Positions 1 to 8,823 are shown, counted from the stretch's first letter. The stretch: DNA of 64,000 nt from Sutcliffiella horikoshii (GCF_002157855.1 NZ_CP020880.1:3534001-3598000), one strand, 5' to 3'. Translations and numbers: made by a program. Notes: a model not told the origin generated them from the letters alone.

Positions 1-481
1 CAACAGACCATTTCGCTGTAGTAGGATCGTTAAGCCAGTTGATTGGCTGAGATATGATTCCTAAATCCATTAATAAATGATTCAATGTTCCATGATGCCA
101 ACCTAGTAAAATACCAAACAATAAAGCTACAGATGCGATAGTTATTAAGTTTGGAAGATACAGTACTGCTCGGAAAAAGCCTAGTCCTTTCATTTTCATG
201 CGAATATCTGAGAACAAAATGGCAAGCCCCAATGCTATAAGCATTTGAAAGAAGAAGTTTACTCCCCAAATGTACCAAGTGTTAAAGAATGCTTGTAAAA
301 AGTAGCTGTCAGTAAGTAGTCTTGTATAGTTAGCCAATCCAATAACTTCAGGAACACCCATACCGGAATAGTTTGTGAAACTATAATAGAAGGTTAATAG
401 TATTGGATAGATGCTAAATATCCCAAAGACGATGAAAAATGGTAGGATGAACAGATAGCCATAATGATCTTTTTTCTTCAA
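1..481 (-). CDS. Sugar ABC transporter permease, MalF/UgpA type (5' part, cut by window edge)
   Basis: The reading frame runs leftward from a TTG codon at 481 (preceded by an AGAAGGCG ribosome site) and stays open to the window edge, giving about 160 residues. It starts LKKKDHYGYLFILPF and contains hydrophobic segments plus the GLANYTRLL-type stretch and YLPNL motif seen in MalF-like permeases of carbohydrate ABC importers. It would form half of the membrane channel for the substrate-binding lipoprotein encoded just upstream (746-2056). The 264-base gap between the two holds a hairpin and a B repeat. The C-terminal EAA loop that contacts the ATPase lies outside the window, so the substrate cannot be inferred. 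Confidence 0.85.
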   Translation of the reverse strand, partial: MKKKDHYGYLFILPFFIVFGIFSIYPILLTFYYSFTNYSGMGVPEVIGLANYTRLLTDSYFLQAFFNTWYIWGVNFFFQMLIALGLAILFSDIRMKMKGLGFFRAVLYLPNLITIASVALLFGILLGWHHGTLNHLLMDLGIISQPINWLNDPTTAKWSV

Positions 482-545
482 ATCAATCGCCTTCTTTCTT
501 ATAACTCTGTTAATAAAAGAGATGATGTGTTATATAAATAACCTA

Positions 546-674
546 GCTGTGGATTGGAGCACATGGCGTAGACTCCGGCGGGAGATAGCGGTAGGTTGAG
601 ACCCCGCAACGAAGTGAGGAGGCTCAAGCACACGCCCCGTGGAAAGCGAAGCCAAGTGCGCAAATCCACAGCGG
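546..674 (+). repeat. B-family palindromic repeat, copy 1
   Basis: An imperfect palindrome of about 129 bp, opening GCTGTGGATTGGAGCA and closing CAAATCCACAGCGG, with the family core TTGAGACCCCGCAACG...GAGGAGGCTCAAG. It sits between the binding-protein and permease genes of the sugar importer, downstream of a hairpin, so it is probably transcribed inside that operon. It is the only B copy here that is neither paired with an A copy nor inside the IS. Confidence 0.85.
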
Positions 675-701
675 CAGTTAACAGAGCTTACTTTAAATGA
701 T

Positions 702-731
702 GGGTGGGAGCTAAGTTTTCAGCTCCCACCA
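702..731 (-). terminator. Hairpin between binding-protein and permease genes
   Basis: GGTGGGAGCT and AGCTCCCACC form a 10-bp stem directly after the binding-protein stop codon. There is no strong T tract on the leftward strand. It may act as a partial terminator or an mRNA-stabilising hairpin that gives more binding protein than permease, a common arrangement in such operons. Confidence 0.6.
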
Positions 732-745
732 CATCCTTTGTTGCA

Positions 746-2056
746 TTATTCAGGTGTCTTAATATCCGGATATGCATTTTTCACTAAACGATAGAACTCT
801 TCAATTGCCTCTTCTTTCGTCTTCGTTCCTTCTACATACTCCCCAACCATAGATCCAAAGAATCCGTCGATCTGTTGGTCATATCTTGTTACAGTACCTG
901 GGTTGATGTTTGCAGCTTCTTCTAAGAAGAACGTATAGTTATTTTGTCCGCCTAAGAATGGCTCTTCGAATTCACCCTTGATTTTTTCTGTAACAGGTAA
1001 GTAGGAAAGCACATCTCCTGTTTCTGTTGCCCAATCAGTTAAGAACTCTTCATCATGAGTCATCATTTGAACGAACTTCCACGCTAGGTCTTTATTTTCA
1101 GAACCTTTATAGATTCCTAACCAAGTTCCGCCCCAGAAGTATGGGTTCGGACCGTTTGTTACTGCCCAGTCTCCAACAGTTTCTTCTGTATTTGTTTTTA
1201 GAACACTGTGAAGACCCCAAGTTGGTAGTGCATAAGCAAACACTTCTGTTTGATCAGAACTTTCCTCGTCTACTTCTTCCCAACCTGCATTGTAGTTGAT
1301 TGGCTCATCCATTGCAGCAAACCACGCTGGAGACCATTCTGGTGCAAATGCAGTTAAATCTTTATCACGTAATTCTTTCGCATAGTCGAAGTAGTTAATT
1401 CTTCCTTCTGTAAGAACAAGCTCGTTATTTTCGTTTACCCATGGTTGTGGATCTTGACCTTGTGCAAACCAACGTACAGCTCCTTCATCAGGGAATAGAC
1501 GATATCCAGCGGATTTCAATTCTTCTCCGACTTCAAACAAACCGTCCATTGAACTCATTCTTTCGCCGATCTCAGCAGGATCATCAGTACCTAACACTTC
1601 TTTAGCAATACTTCTTCTATAGAAGATACCGCCTGGTGTTGTTTGCCAAGATACAGCCTTAATTTTTCCTTCAGAGTCTTTCCCAAGGTCGAATACATAT
1701 GGAACATAGTCATCTTCCCACTCTTGTACGTTGTATGGCTCTTGAGAAAGATCTTCCCAATAATCTTGCTCTACCCAGTCTTTAATGAATGCAAGTTCCC
1801 CAGTAAATACGTCAGGAGCTCCCTGGCCACTTTCTAATACCGGACGTAAGCGCGTTGGATAATCTTCAATTGGAATAATTGTCAGATCAACCGTTACACC
1901 ATTTTCTTCTTTAAATACATTAATTGGTTCTTGTAGCTCGTCCGTAAAGGACCATACAGTTAAATCAGCTTTCTTTGAAGAAGAACTGTTGCTGCAGGCA
2001 GCCAAAAGGCTGAATGTCATTACAGCAGTAATAAGAATTAAAAGCTTCTTTTTCAC
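746..2056 (-). CDS. Sugar ABC transporter substrate-binding lipoprotein
   Basis: A 436-residue extracytoplasmic binding protein of the family that feeds carbohydrate ABC importers. It has a lipoprotein signal peptide ending LLAAC, so Cys21 should be lipidated and the protein tethered outside the membrane. The mature part has the usual two-lobe layout (TVWSFTDEL near the start; GGTWLGIYKGSENKDLAWKFV near residues 305-330). It precedes the permease at 1-481 in the same leftward unit. Two CTAAAGCGCTTTCG operators lie 35-80 bases upstream, matching the one in front of the LacI-type gene, so sugar-dependent repression is likely. The sugar cannot be named from sequence alone; maltodextrin or another oligosaccharide is possible. 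Confidence 0.9.
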   Translation of the reverse strand: MKKKLLILITAVMTFSLLAACSNSSSSKKADLTVWSFTDELQEPINVFKEENGVTVDLTIIPIEDYPTRLRPVLESGQGAPDVFTGELAFIKDWVEQDYWEDLSQEPYNVQEWEDDYVPYVFDLGKDSEGKIKAVSWQTTPGGIFYRRSIAKEVLGTDDPAEIGERMSSMDGLFEVGEELKSAGYRLFPDEGAVRWFAQGQDPQPWVNENNELVLTEGRINYFDYAKELRDKDLTAFAPEWSPAWFAAMDEPINYNAGWEEVDEESSDQTEVFAYALPTWGLHSVLKTNTEETVGDWAVTNGPNPYFWGGTWLGIYKGSENKDLAWKFVQMMTHDEEFLTDWATETGDVLSYLPVTEKIKGEFEEPFLGGQNNYTFFLEEAANINPGTVTRYDQQIDGFFGSMVGEYVEGTKTKEEAIEEFYRLVKNAYPDIKTPE

Positions 2057-2090
2057 AAAAATACCCCCCTGTTTTTGTTGTAAAGATTTA

Positions 2091-2104
2091 CTAAAGCGCT
2101 TTCG
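2091..2104. promoter_or_regulatory. LacI-type operator 1
   Basis: CTAAAGCGCTTTCG is a near-perfect palindrome about 35 bases upstream of the binding-protein start. It shares its 12-base core with the site at 2122-2135 and with CGAAAGCGCTTTCG in front of the regulator gene. CG at the centre with flanking AAAG/CTTT is typical for LacI-family proteins. It also resembles CcpA cre sites, so catabolite control could add to it. Confidence 0.7.
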
Positions 2105-2121
2105 ATTTTGCGAATATAATA

Positions 2122-2135
2122 CTAAAGCGCTTTCG
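2122..2135. promoter_or_regulatory. LacI-type operator 2
   Basis: An identical CTAAAGCGCTTTCG, 31 bases (about three helical turns) from operator 1. That spacing would place two dimers on the same DNA face. It lies between the binding-protein gene and the 3' end of the regulator gene. Confidence 0.7.
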
Positions 2136-2172
2136 TATTATGGATAAAAAGAAGACTTCTTTAGTCCCCTCT

Positions 2173-3192
2173 TCACTCATCAGTTTTAAGTGCCTTACAC
2201 GATTCCCTTATGATAAGCTCTACTGGGATCGTTACGGCTTTGTTGAGCTTTGTTTTGTCATTGATCTGATCTAGTAACAGATCGGCTGCAGTGGAACCAA
2301 GTTGATCCATATTCTGTTTGACTGTGGTTAATGGCGGTGCTATATGTTGGGCAATATCAATATCATCATACCCGATGACTGAAATATCATCTGGTACAGA
2401 TAATCCCTTTGCTTTAATTGCTCTAATTGCACCAAATGCCATATTATCTCCTGCAGCATATACTGCCGTTGGAGGATCATCTAGTGATAACAATTCTTGC
2501 ATCGCTTGCTCTCCACTTTCCATGGAGAAGAATCCACCATTCACAATGTAAGATTTGGGAATATCTAAGTTATGCTTTTTAAGCGCTTTTATAAAACCTT
2601 TTAATCTTTCCGTACCTGCGTACGTTTCTTGATGTCCATAAATATGTGCAATCTTTCTGTGGCCAAGCGAATATAGGTGGTCAACAGCCAACACACTTCC
2701 ATAGCTATTATCACTATATACAACACTTGACTTGGAGCTATGCATATCAATGATTACGGTAGGTAATGGAGACTCCATCAGTTTCTTCACTTCCGGATCA
2801 TCGGATATGGAACAAACCACCACTACTCCGTCCACTCCTCTATGTCGGAAATGGTCCAGATAGCTTTTTTTCTCATTGATGATGTTTCTTGAAACAAAAA
2901 GCATGTCATAGCCAAACTGCTCTGCTCTTTGCTTAAAACTTTCAATCACGGCATTGAAAAAGGGATGTTTAATACCAACACCTAAGTTTTCCATGAAAAC
3001 CACACCGATCGTCCAAGATTTTTTGGTCATCAAGGAGCGGGCATGGGAATTGGGGTAATACCCCATTTCATCTACAGCTTCTAGTATCTTCTTTTTGGTT
3101 TTCTCACTTACATCTGTATAATTGTTTAATACTTTAGATACAGTTGTAATGGAAAAGCCAGTCTTTTTCGCAATATCATAAATAGTTGTCAT
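2173..3192 (-). CDS. LacI-family transcriptional regulator
   Basis: A 339-residue regulator with an N-terminal LacI helix-turn-helix (TIYDIAKKTGFSITTVSKVL, about residues 3-22) and hinge (GYYPNSHARSL). The periplasmic-binding-protein-like effector domain starts near residue 60 (WTIGVVF) and includes GYDDIDIAQHIAPPLTTV near the end. It is transcribed in the same direction as the sugar importer and lies directly upstream of it. Operators with the same core occur before its own start (3212-3225) and before the importer, so it probably represses both and is autoregulated. The inducer is presumably the imported sugar or a derivative. Confidence 0.93.
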   Translation of the reverse strand: MTTIYDIAKKTGFSITTVSKVLNNYTDVSEKTKKKILEAVDEMGYYPNSHARSLMTKKSWTIGVVFMENLGVGIKHPFFNAVIESFKQRAEQFGYDMLFVSRNIINEKKSYLDHFRHRGVDGVVVVCSISDDPEVKKLMESPLPTVIIDMHSSKSSVVYSDNSYGSVLAVDHLYSLGHRKIAHIYGHQETYAGTERLKGFIKALKKHNLDIPKSYIVNGGFFSMESGEQAMQELLSLDDPPTAVYAAGDNMAFGAIRAIKAKGLSVPDDISVIGYDDIDIAQHIAPPLTTVKQNMDQLGSTAADLLLDQINDKTKLNKAVTIPVELIIRESCKALKTDE

Positions 3193-3211
3193 TGTTTTCC
3201 CTCTCTCGAAC

Positions 3212-3225
3212 CGAAAGCGCTTTCG
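3212..3225. promoter_or_regulatory. LacI-type operator 3 (perfect palindrome)
   Basis: CGAAAGCGCTTTCG is a perfect 14-base palindrome 20 bases upstream of the regulator start codon, consistent with autoregulation by the LacI-type protein. Confidence 0.75.
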
Positions 3226-3340
3226 AAAGTAATTATAAAATAGAATGTAAACGCCGTCAATGACTTTTTACAAAGAAATTTCAGAAATATTGCAGAATGT
3301 TGCAGGTAAATATCCCCTTCTCCAAATTTCCTCCCAGACT

Positions 3341-3371
3341 TTAAACCTTTTCCCATCTATTTCGTTATAAT
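3341..3371 (+). promoter_or_regulatory. Candidate ECF-type promoter overlapping a sigma-A -10
   Basis: TTAAAC (3341-3346), 16 bases, then CGTTAT (3363-3368). This resembles Bacillus ECF promoters such as TGAAAC-N16-CGTA. A TATAAT (3366-3371) overlaps it without a good -35 at 17 bases. It lies about 40 bases before the ABC/ECF-sigma cassette, so the cassette could be read by its own sigma factor. This is inference from pattern only. Confidence 0.4.
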
Positions 3372-3409
3372 TAGTGAAGAGTTAAGTTAAATAGAAAGTA
3401 GGATTCACC

Positions 3410-4276
3410 ATGATCGAAATTCGCAATCTATCAAAAACATATAAACAACAAAAAGTTCTATCTTCCATTAACATGCGAATCTCTACAGGAATATTCGGTT
3501 TGTTAGGTCCTAACGGCGCAGGAAAGTCAACACTGATGCGAATCATGGCCACCTTAATGAAACCAACTGGTGGTGACATTCACATCGACTCGCTTTCCAT
3601 CCTTTCACATCCCGAAAAAGTCCGGAGATTGATAGGATACCTGCCACAGCACTTCCATGTCTATCCACAAATGTCCCCAAAGGAAATATTGGATTTTGTT
3701 GGAGTGATGAAAGGCGTCACTAACAAGAAAGAACGCAGGGAGCAGATAGAACACTGGTTACACGAGGTGAACCTCACTTCCAAAGCCAATGAAAAGATTA
3801 AAAATTTTTCCCATGGAATGAAGCAACGTGTCGGCATTGCCCAAGCGTTTATGGGAAACCCGAAATTAGTTATTTTAGATGAGCCTACTGTAGGATTAGA
3901 TCCAGAAGAGAAGCTGCGATTTAGAAATCTTTTATCCAAAGAAGGCCTTAACAAAAGTATCCTTCTCTCTACACACGTTGTCACAGATATTGAAAGCAGT
4001 TGCTATGAGATAGCGGTATTGAAGAAAGGCGAGCTTCTATTAGATGCTACGGTTGAAGAGTTGAAAGAGTTAGCTTGCGGCAAAGTGTGGGAAGGAACGG
4101 TTCCATCAGGTTATTTAGACAATATGGCAGAAGATACCATTCTATGTTCAGAACATCGAGGCAACACTGTTCATGCACGGGTCCTGGCAGATGAAAAGCC
4201 TTTTACCGGAGCAACGATGCTAGAGCCGAGTTTAGAGGATGGTTATCTCGCCTTGTTAGGAGGGCCTTCCTCATGA
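3410..4276 (+). CDS. ABC transporter ATP-binding protein
   Basis: A 288-residue ABC ATPase: Walker A GPNGAGKST (residues 33-41), signature SHGMKQR (about 134-140), Walker B LVILDEP (about 153-159) and switch His in STHVV. The C-terminal 80 residues form an extra domain of the type seen in ABC-2 exporters. It is the first gene of a five-gene rightward cassette and overlaps the next gene by 4 bases, which supplies the membrane half. The substrate is unknown; ABC-2 systems export lipids, peptides or antimicrobials, or act in detoxification. Confidence 0.92.
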   Translation: MIEIRNLSKTYKQQKVLSSINMRISTGIFGLLGPNGAGKSTLMRIMATLMKPTGGDIHIDSLSILSHPEKVRRLIGYLPQHFHVYPQMSPKEILDFVGVMKGVTNKKERREQIEHWLHEVNLTSKANEKIKNFSHGMKQRVGIAQAFMGNPKLVILDEPTVGLDPEEKLRFRNLLSKEGLNKSILLSTHVVTDIESSCYEIAVLKKGELLLDATVEELKELACGKVWEGTVPSGYLDNMAEDTILCSEHRGNTVHARVLADEKPFTGATMLEPSLEDGYLALLGGPSS

Positions 4277-6564
4277 GATTTTTAAAACAATTGCAACTAG
4301 AGAACCGTTTTCTACTTAAGAATTGGTTCTTCCTTTTGGCTCCACTTGTGTATGGAGTTAGTATGAGCTTATGGATGTCCAATCAAACCCAAGACGCTGC
4401 AAGCATTATCGGTCAATATACATCCGGCTTCTTTAAAGCTAATAATGAGTTTCTTGCTATCGGCCATACCCTTTCCCTTGGAGTATTATTTTTAGCAAGT
4501 GTCCTTTCGATTCGGAGAGAAAAGCAGACAGTCTTATTAGATTGGACGAATTCCCTACCGAATTCCTTTTTATCCATTATTCTAGCAAAATTTCTATCCC
4601 TTTTTATTTATAGCAGTCTCTTTACTTTAGTTTATTTCATGATCTTTGTGTGGCAAGGTTCTTTCTTTGGCAAGAATATCTCTTATTTGCTAGAACATGG
4701 CTTGTCATTCTCTATTCAAAGCCAATTGTCTTACGTCGTCACTATTTCGTTAGGGATGGTATTAGCGGTTTTGATCACCAACCGGATTGTTTATATCATT
4801 GTATTTTGCGCATGGATGTTTGGCACTTTCTTTATGGAAGGATTTATTATTCAACGATATCAATTGTATTTTTTAAAGACGTTTCATCTAAACCAGTTTT
4901 TCATGGACGTCTCTCATTCTGAAGATTGGGGATATCGTATTTCTAGAAAAGAAACCTTGTATTCCCAGCTATTTGTGATGTTCTTCAGCCTTTTTCTATT
5001 GGCAATTACGATCATGAAGTCATCCACCAATCGAATCTCATCTTTTGAAAAAAGAAAATGGACTTTCTTTGGGATAGTAACCGCTCTTACGATTGCTTCG
5101 TTTTTTCCTTACAGCTATTTATGGGCAAACCGCTTAGAGCATTATAGCTATTTAAAAGCAGGAACGGTGAAGCAGTTTGATTCTGAGAATGAAACTCTCA
5201 TGGATACAGTAGGAGATTTTTATAACGTTGATCGTTATTCCATTAAGTTGGAGCGGACCGAAAAAAATGCATTTCACGTTAAGGCAGAATTGATTATTCC
5301 TAATCTAAAAGAAGACACTCCATTAAATTTTAGTCTGTATCCCTCTTTTGAAGTGGAATCGGTATCTTGGAACGGGGTGAAAACTGACTTTAAAAAGGAG
5401 CATCACCTCATCACGATCCCCAATTTAGGTCAACAAGGATCAAATCGGTTGGAAGTAGAATATACCGGCAGCCTAAATGAATGGGGACATGTTTACGGAA
5501 GGGAAAGGAATTTCGCCTTTTTTATAAAGGAAGATATGTACATCCCCTCCTATATAGGTTGGTACCCTTTACCGGGGGATTATCCTATTTATACTATTAC
5601 TGATATAGATATGGAGAATTATATTCATACGATCGGATTTAACCGGCATATGGAACTGCATCAAGAACTTCCCACTTCTGATTTTCAGGTGGAATTGACT
5701 AACTTTGATCAACACGTGTTCAGTACTGCCCATTCTAGTAAAAAAACTGCTGACGGGGTGCAAATTTTCACCAGCGAGAATGCTAAAGGTCTAACACTTT
5801 TATCAAATAAAGGACTTGTAGAAAACACGGGAAATCTCCCTTTTTCCGTTATTGCTCATAAGGAAAACAATGAGATACTTCAACAAAAGCTTGGCGATAT
5901 GGCAGAAATAAAAGATTATTATCAAAGCTGGTTAGGTGAGGAATTTCAAACAGACATGAAGCTTGTCTATATCCCTTCACTTGACTATGTAGGGACAGAA
6001 ACATATTACAGCAACCATTTTGACGAAGCCCTCTTCTTTGATGATAGTGTTCAAACTTACGTACAGATTGATGATGGTGAAGTTATTAATAACACGATGA
6101 TTGATTTGAAAACCAGGTTAACCTCCTTTTGGCTGTTCGGCCACGAATCTCTAATGCATTATTACGAGATTTCGCAAGACTCCGCGATAGAGGGGCTTAT
6201 AGAGACATACCTACTTGTTTTATATAAAGATTATTATGACTTCCAATGGAATGATTTCGAGCAATTCAATGGCACAAATTTCCATTATCTTTCCACTGTT
6301 TCTCATATTAACTGGATGAGCTCATCCGCTGATATGACTACCATAGAAAAATTTGATGAACTAATGAAATCATACAAGCTTCAATACAATAATCAGATTG
6401 TTTTGATGGTCGCAAAGGAATGGGAGAAGGGGAATGAAGAAAAAATCAAAAAAATACTTAAAGAAATTTATCTAGATATAAAGACCAATAATAAAGATTC
6501 CTTCACCTATGAAGAGTGGATGACCTATTGGAATCGTACGTTTGAAAGCGGGGGAATGCGGTGA
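4273..6564 (+). CDS. ABC-2 permease fused to an M1-peptidase-like domain
   Basis: A 763-residue membrane protein. Residues 1 to about 275 carry roughly six hydrophobic segments of an ABC-2 permease (FFLLAPLVYGVSMSL, TLSLGVLFLASVLSI, VYIIVFCAWMFGTFF and others). The remaining 490 residues are soluble and resemble the M1 aminopeptidase fold: a beta-rich part with YIPSYIGWYPLPG, then GHESLMHYYE followed by AIEGLIETY where M1 enzymes have HExxH and the downstream Glu. The metal motif is altered (three residues, not two, between HE and the second His), so catalysis is doubtful. The gene overlaps both neighbours by 4 bases, implying translational coupling. The M1 similarity is my reading, not a search result. 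Confidence 0.7.
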   Translation: MRFLKQLQLENRFLLKNWFFLLAPLVYGVSMSLWMSNQTQDAASIIGQYTSGFFKANNEFLAIGHTLSLGVLFLASVLSIRREKQTVLLDWTNSLPNSFLSIILAKFLSLFIYSSLFTLVYFMIFVWQGSFFGKNISYLLEHGLSFSIQSQLSYVVTISLGMVLAVLITNRIVYIIVFCAWMFGTFFMEGFIIQRYQLYFLKTFHLNQFFMDVSHSEDWGYRISRKETLYSQLFVMFFSLFLLAITIMKSSTNRISSFEKRKWTFFGIVTALTIASFFPYSYLWANRLEHYSYLKAGTVKQFDSENETLMDTVGDFYNVDRYSIKLERTEKNAFHVKAELIIPNLKEDTPLNFSLYPSFEVESVSWNGVKTDFKKEHHLITIPNLGQQGSNRLEVEYTGSLNEWGHVYGRERNFAFFIKEDMYIPSYIGWYPLPGDYPIYTITDIDMENYIHTIGFNRHMELHQELPTSDFQVELTNFDQHVFSTAHSSKKTADGVQIFTSENAKGLTLLSNKGLVENTGNLPFSVIAHKENNEILQQKLGDMAEIKDYYQSWLGEEFQTDMKLVYIPSLDYVGTETYYSNHFDEALFFDDSVQTYVQIDDGEVINNTMIDLKTRLTSFWLFGHESLMHYYEISQDSAIEGLIETYLLVLYKDYYDFQWNDFEQFNGTNFHYLSTVSHINWMSSSADMTTIEKFDELMKSYKLQYNNQIVLMVAKEWEKGNEEKIKKILKEIYLDIKTNNKDSFTYEEWMTYWNRTFESGGMR

Positions 6565-7169
6565 TAAGCGATGAAAGGCTCCTTGAACAGATGGCTGAGG
6601 GTGACCAGGCGGCATTCGAAGCATTTGTTCACAGGTATCATGTACCGATACATCAATATACAGAAAGACTGTTGAAGGATTCAAAAAAAGCAGAGGATGT
6701 TGTTCAAGAAACATTCATCCGCCTACTAAAACAATTAAAGTCAAAACAAATACCAACATATCCGAAGGCCTGGCTCTACCGAGTCGCATCTAACATTTGC
6801 AAGGACTACTGGAGAAGTGCTCAATATCGTTCAGAAGATACGGCAAAAGAAGAAATGCCGGTCACGGTGGATCAACAAGCTTCTGTCATTGAAATTTACG
6901 AACGACAGGAAACCAGAAAAGAAATGTTAGCTTCCTTAAAAAATTTGTCAGAGTCACAACAACAAATCGTTACATTAAGATTTTATCAGGATATGAAATT
7001 AAAGGAAATTGCAGACATTCTAGATCTACCTTTAGGAACAGTTAAATCCAATTTGTTTCATGCTTTAAAGAAACTTAAAGGGGTATTATCAAAAGAAGTG
7101 GAAAAGGAGGCGGCGAATAATGAAGGAACAACACAATCAAGACCAAGAGCTGTATCAACTAGAAGATGA
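6561..7169 (+). CDS. ECF-type RNA polymerase sigma factor
   Basis: A 202-residue sigma-70 family protein of ECF size. Region 2 spans about residues 10-75 (AFVHRYH, AEDVVQETFIRLLKQL, AWLYRVASNICKDYWR). Region 4 spans about 120-175 (LSESQQQIVTLRFYQ, MKLKEIADIL, GTVKSNLFHALKKL). It starts at GTG 6561 inside the stop of the preceding gene. The next gene, a membrane protein with a cytosolic N-terminus, starts 50 bases before this one ends and is a candidate anti-sigma factor. The layout recalls the B. subtilis sigY operon, where an ECF sigma is linked to ABC transporter genes. Confidence 0.92.
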   Translation: MISDERLLEQMAEGDQAAFEAFVHRYHVPIHQYTERLLKDSKKAEDVVQETFIRLLKQLKSKQIPTYPKAWLYRVASNICKDYWRSAQYRSEDTAKEEMPVTVDQQASVIEIYERQETRKEMLASLKNLSESQQQIVTLRFYQDMKLKEIADILDLPLGTVKSNLFHALKKLKGVLSKEVEKEAANNEGTTQSRPRAVSTRR

Positions 7170-7935
7170 AATGAAAGATATGTTTTCTTCCTATGTTGTT
7201 AAATCGCCATCCAGTCAGGATACAAAAGCACTTCTGGCAGCCTTGCAACCTACATTCAATGAAATTGCCAGTTCGCCTGAAGAAGAATTTAGACAAGAAT
7301 CTATTCAACCACCAAGCTTTCTTTCTCAGTTAAAAGCACAAATCTCATTTTATCAGTGGCACTTTTGGGTAACCAGTACGCTCATTTTTGTCATGCTGAC
7401 GTTATTTTCATCCAATGTTTATGTAACAGAAGCAACACAGTTTTATCAGTTTGCCATTCCTTTATCGATGTTAGTAGGTGTATTCTATACGTACCAAACA
7501 TGGAATAAACAAATGCGTATAATTGAGAGCATTACACCTTTTCCCCCTGCATTATTATTGTTAAGTCGGATGGTAATCATATTAGCTATGAATATTCTTA
7601 TGGGGATTATAGGCTCCTTTTACCTGAGCTTTAAGGTTCAACACTTTGAGTTGCTTCCCTTTTTGTTAGATTGGATTGCGCCCGCCATGTTGATTTATGG
7701 AATGATCGCATATGTAATGATGCGAAAAGGAGTAAAATTCGGTCTTGGGTTTGGTATAGCAGCATGGATCGTTCTTATGGTTGCTGGCGCTATCTATCAG
7801 ACACATGGCTATGCACTAATCCAGTTTTCACACAGCCAAGTCGCAGGTATACAGACTTTCTTGGTTACGCTAGGCCTGTTCCTTCTATTTTTAGCTTACA
7901 AAAAAAGCCTGAAACTGCAAACCATGTTTCGTTAA
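7120..7935 (+). CDS. Six-helix membrane protein, possible anti-sigma factor or ABC permease partner
   Basis: A 271-residue protein with a strong AAGGAGG ribosome site inside the end of the sigma gene. Residues 1-85 are hydrophilic and acidic. After them come about six membrane segments (FWVTSTLIFVMLTLF, FAIPLSMLVGVFYTY, LSRMVIILAMNILMGII, WIAPAMLIYGMIAYV, GIAAWIVLMVAGAIY, TFLVTLGLFLLFLAY). The 50-base overlap with the sigma gene suggests coupled expression, as for sigma/anti-sigma pairs. It precedes an ABC ATPase that lacks another partner, so it could instead be that ATPase's permease. I do not recognise a named family. Confidence 0.6.
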   Translation: MKEQHNQDQELYQLEDEMKDMFSSYVVKSPSSQDTKALLAALQPTFNEIASSPEEEFRQESIQPPSFLSQLKAQISFYQWHFWVTSTLIFVMLTLFSSNVYVTEATQFYQFAIPLSMLVGVFYTYQTWNKQMRIIESITPFPPALLLLSRMVIILAMNILMGIIGSFYLSFKVQHFELLPFLLDWIAPAMLIYGMIAYVMMRKGVKFGLGFGIAAWIVLMVAGAIYQTHGYALIQFSHSQVAGIQTFLVTLGLFLLFLAYKKSLKLQTMFR

Positions 7936-7950
7936 TTGAGGCGATGATAA

Positions 7951-8823
7951 ATGATAAGATTAAATAATCTTTACTGGAAATATAAACACTTTACCTTAGA
8001 AATCGATGAATTAACCCTTCAACCTGGAATAACGATTCTTGTAGGTAACAACGGGTCTGGAAAGTCTACCCTTCTGCATCTCCTGGCAACCGCAACTAGA
8101 GCGCCGCGGGGGACAATTTATTATCATGATGATACCATGGATACAGACCTTCCTTTAGTTAGAAGTAAAATTGGGTTTGTGCCGACAGGAGTGGAACTCT
8201 ATCCTGATTTCACTCCTGTGAAATTATTGATGTATATGGCACAACTTAAAGGTTTGGGCAAAGATTTTTCTATACGCCAAATCGAGGAACTGTTGCGTGT
8301 TTTTCATCTCGAAGATGTTAAAAAGGAAAAAATCAAAAAACTATCCCAAGGAATGCAACAACGACTGGCCCTTGCACAGGCTTTTCTAGGGAAACCTAGC
8401 TACATTTTTTTAGATGAACCTCTTAATTTTCTCGATATCCATGAGAGGAAAAGTTTATTAAATTATGTGGCAAAACTTGCCCCCCACTGTGTCATAATTG
8501 TAGCCACACATGAATTAAATGAATGGGGGCCTGTGTGCAATAGAGTCCTATGGATGTATCAAGGAAGAGTAATCTATTCTGGGAGCAAACTAATGTGGAA
8601 ACAGCATCTCCCCTTAAAAGTTTGGACGGGTGAGCTACAGGATCACTTATACGAAAACTTTTCATCCCAGCACCTTATTGTTTATGCAGGACGAGTTAAA
8701 GATAAACTGTCCATCAGATGTGCAAGCAACATAAAACCTGTATTTGGTTTTGTAGAAGCACAACCAACCATGGAAGATGCTTTCTTTATTAGAAAATACA
8801 CAAAAGAAGCTAAAGAAAGATAG
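7951..8823 (+). CDS. ABC transporter ATP-binding protein
   Basis: A 290-residue ABC ATPase with Walker A GNNGSGKST (residues 32-40), signature LSQGMQQRL (about 130-138), Walker B YIFLDEP (about 150-156) and switch His in ATHEL. It differs from the cassette's first ATPase in sequence and in its C-terminal part. It follows the six-helix protein by 15 bases, and a terminator hairpin overlaps its stop codon, marking the cassette's end. A partner permease is not obvious apart from the preceding gene. Confidence 0.9.
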   Translation: MIRLNNLYWKYKHFTLEIDELTLQPGITILVGNNGSGKSTLLHLLATATRAPRGTIYYHDDTMDTDLPLVRSKIGFVPTGVELYPDFTPVKLLMYMAQLKGLGKDFSIRQIEELLRVFHLEDVKKEKIKKLSQGMQQRLALAQAFLGKPSYIFLDEPLNFLDIHERKSLLNYVAKLAPHCVIIVATHELNEWGPVCNRVLWMYQGRVIYSGSKLMWKQHLPLKVWTGELQDHLYENFSSQHLIVYAGRVKDKLSIRCASNIKPVFGFVEAQPTMEDAFFIRKYTKEAKER

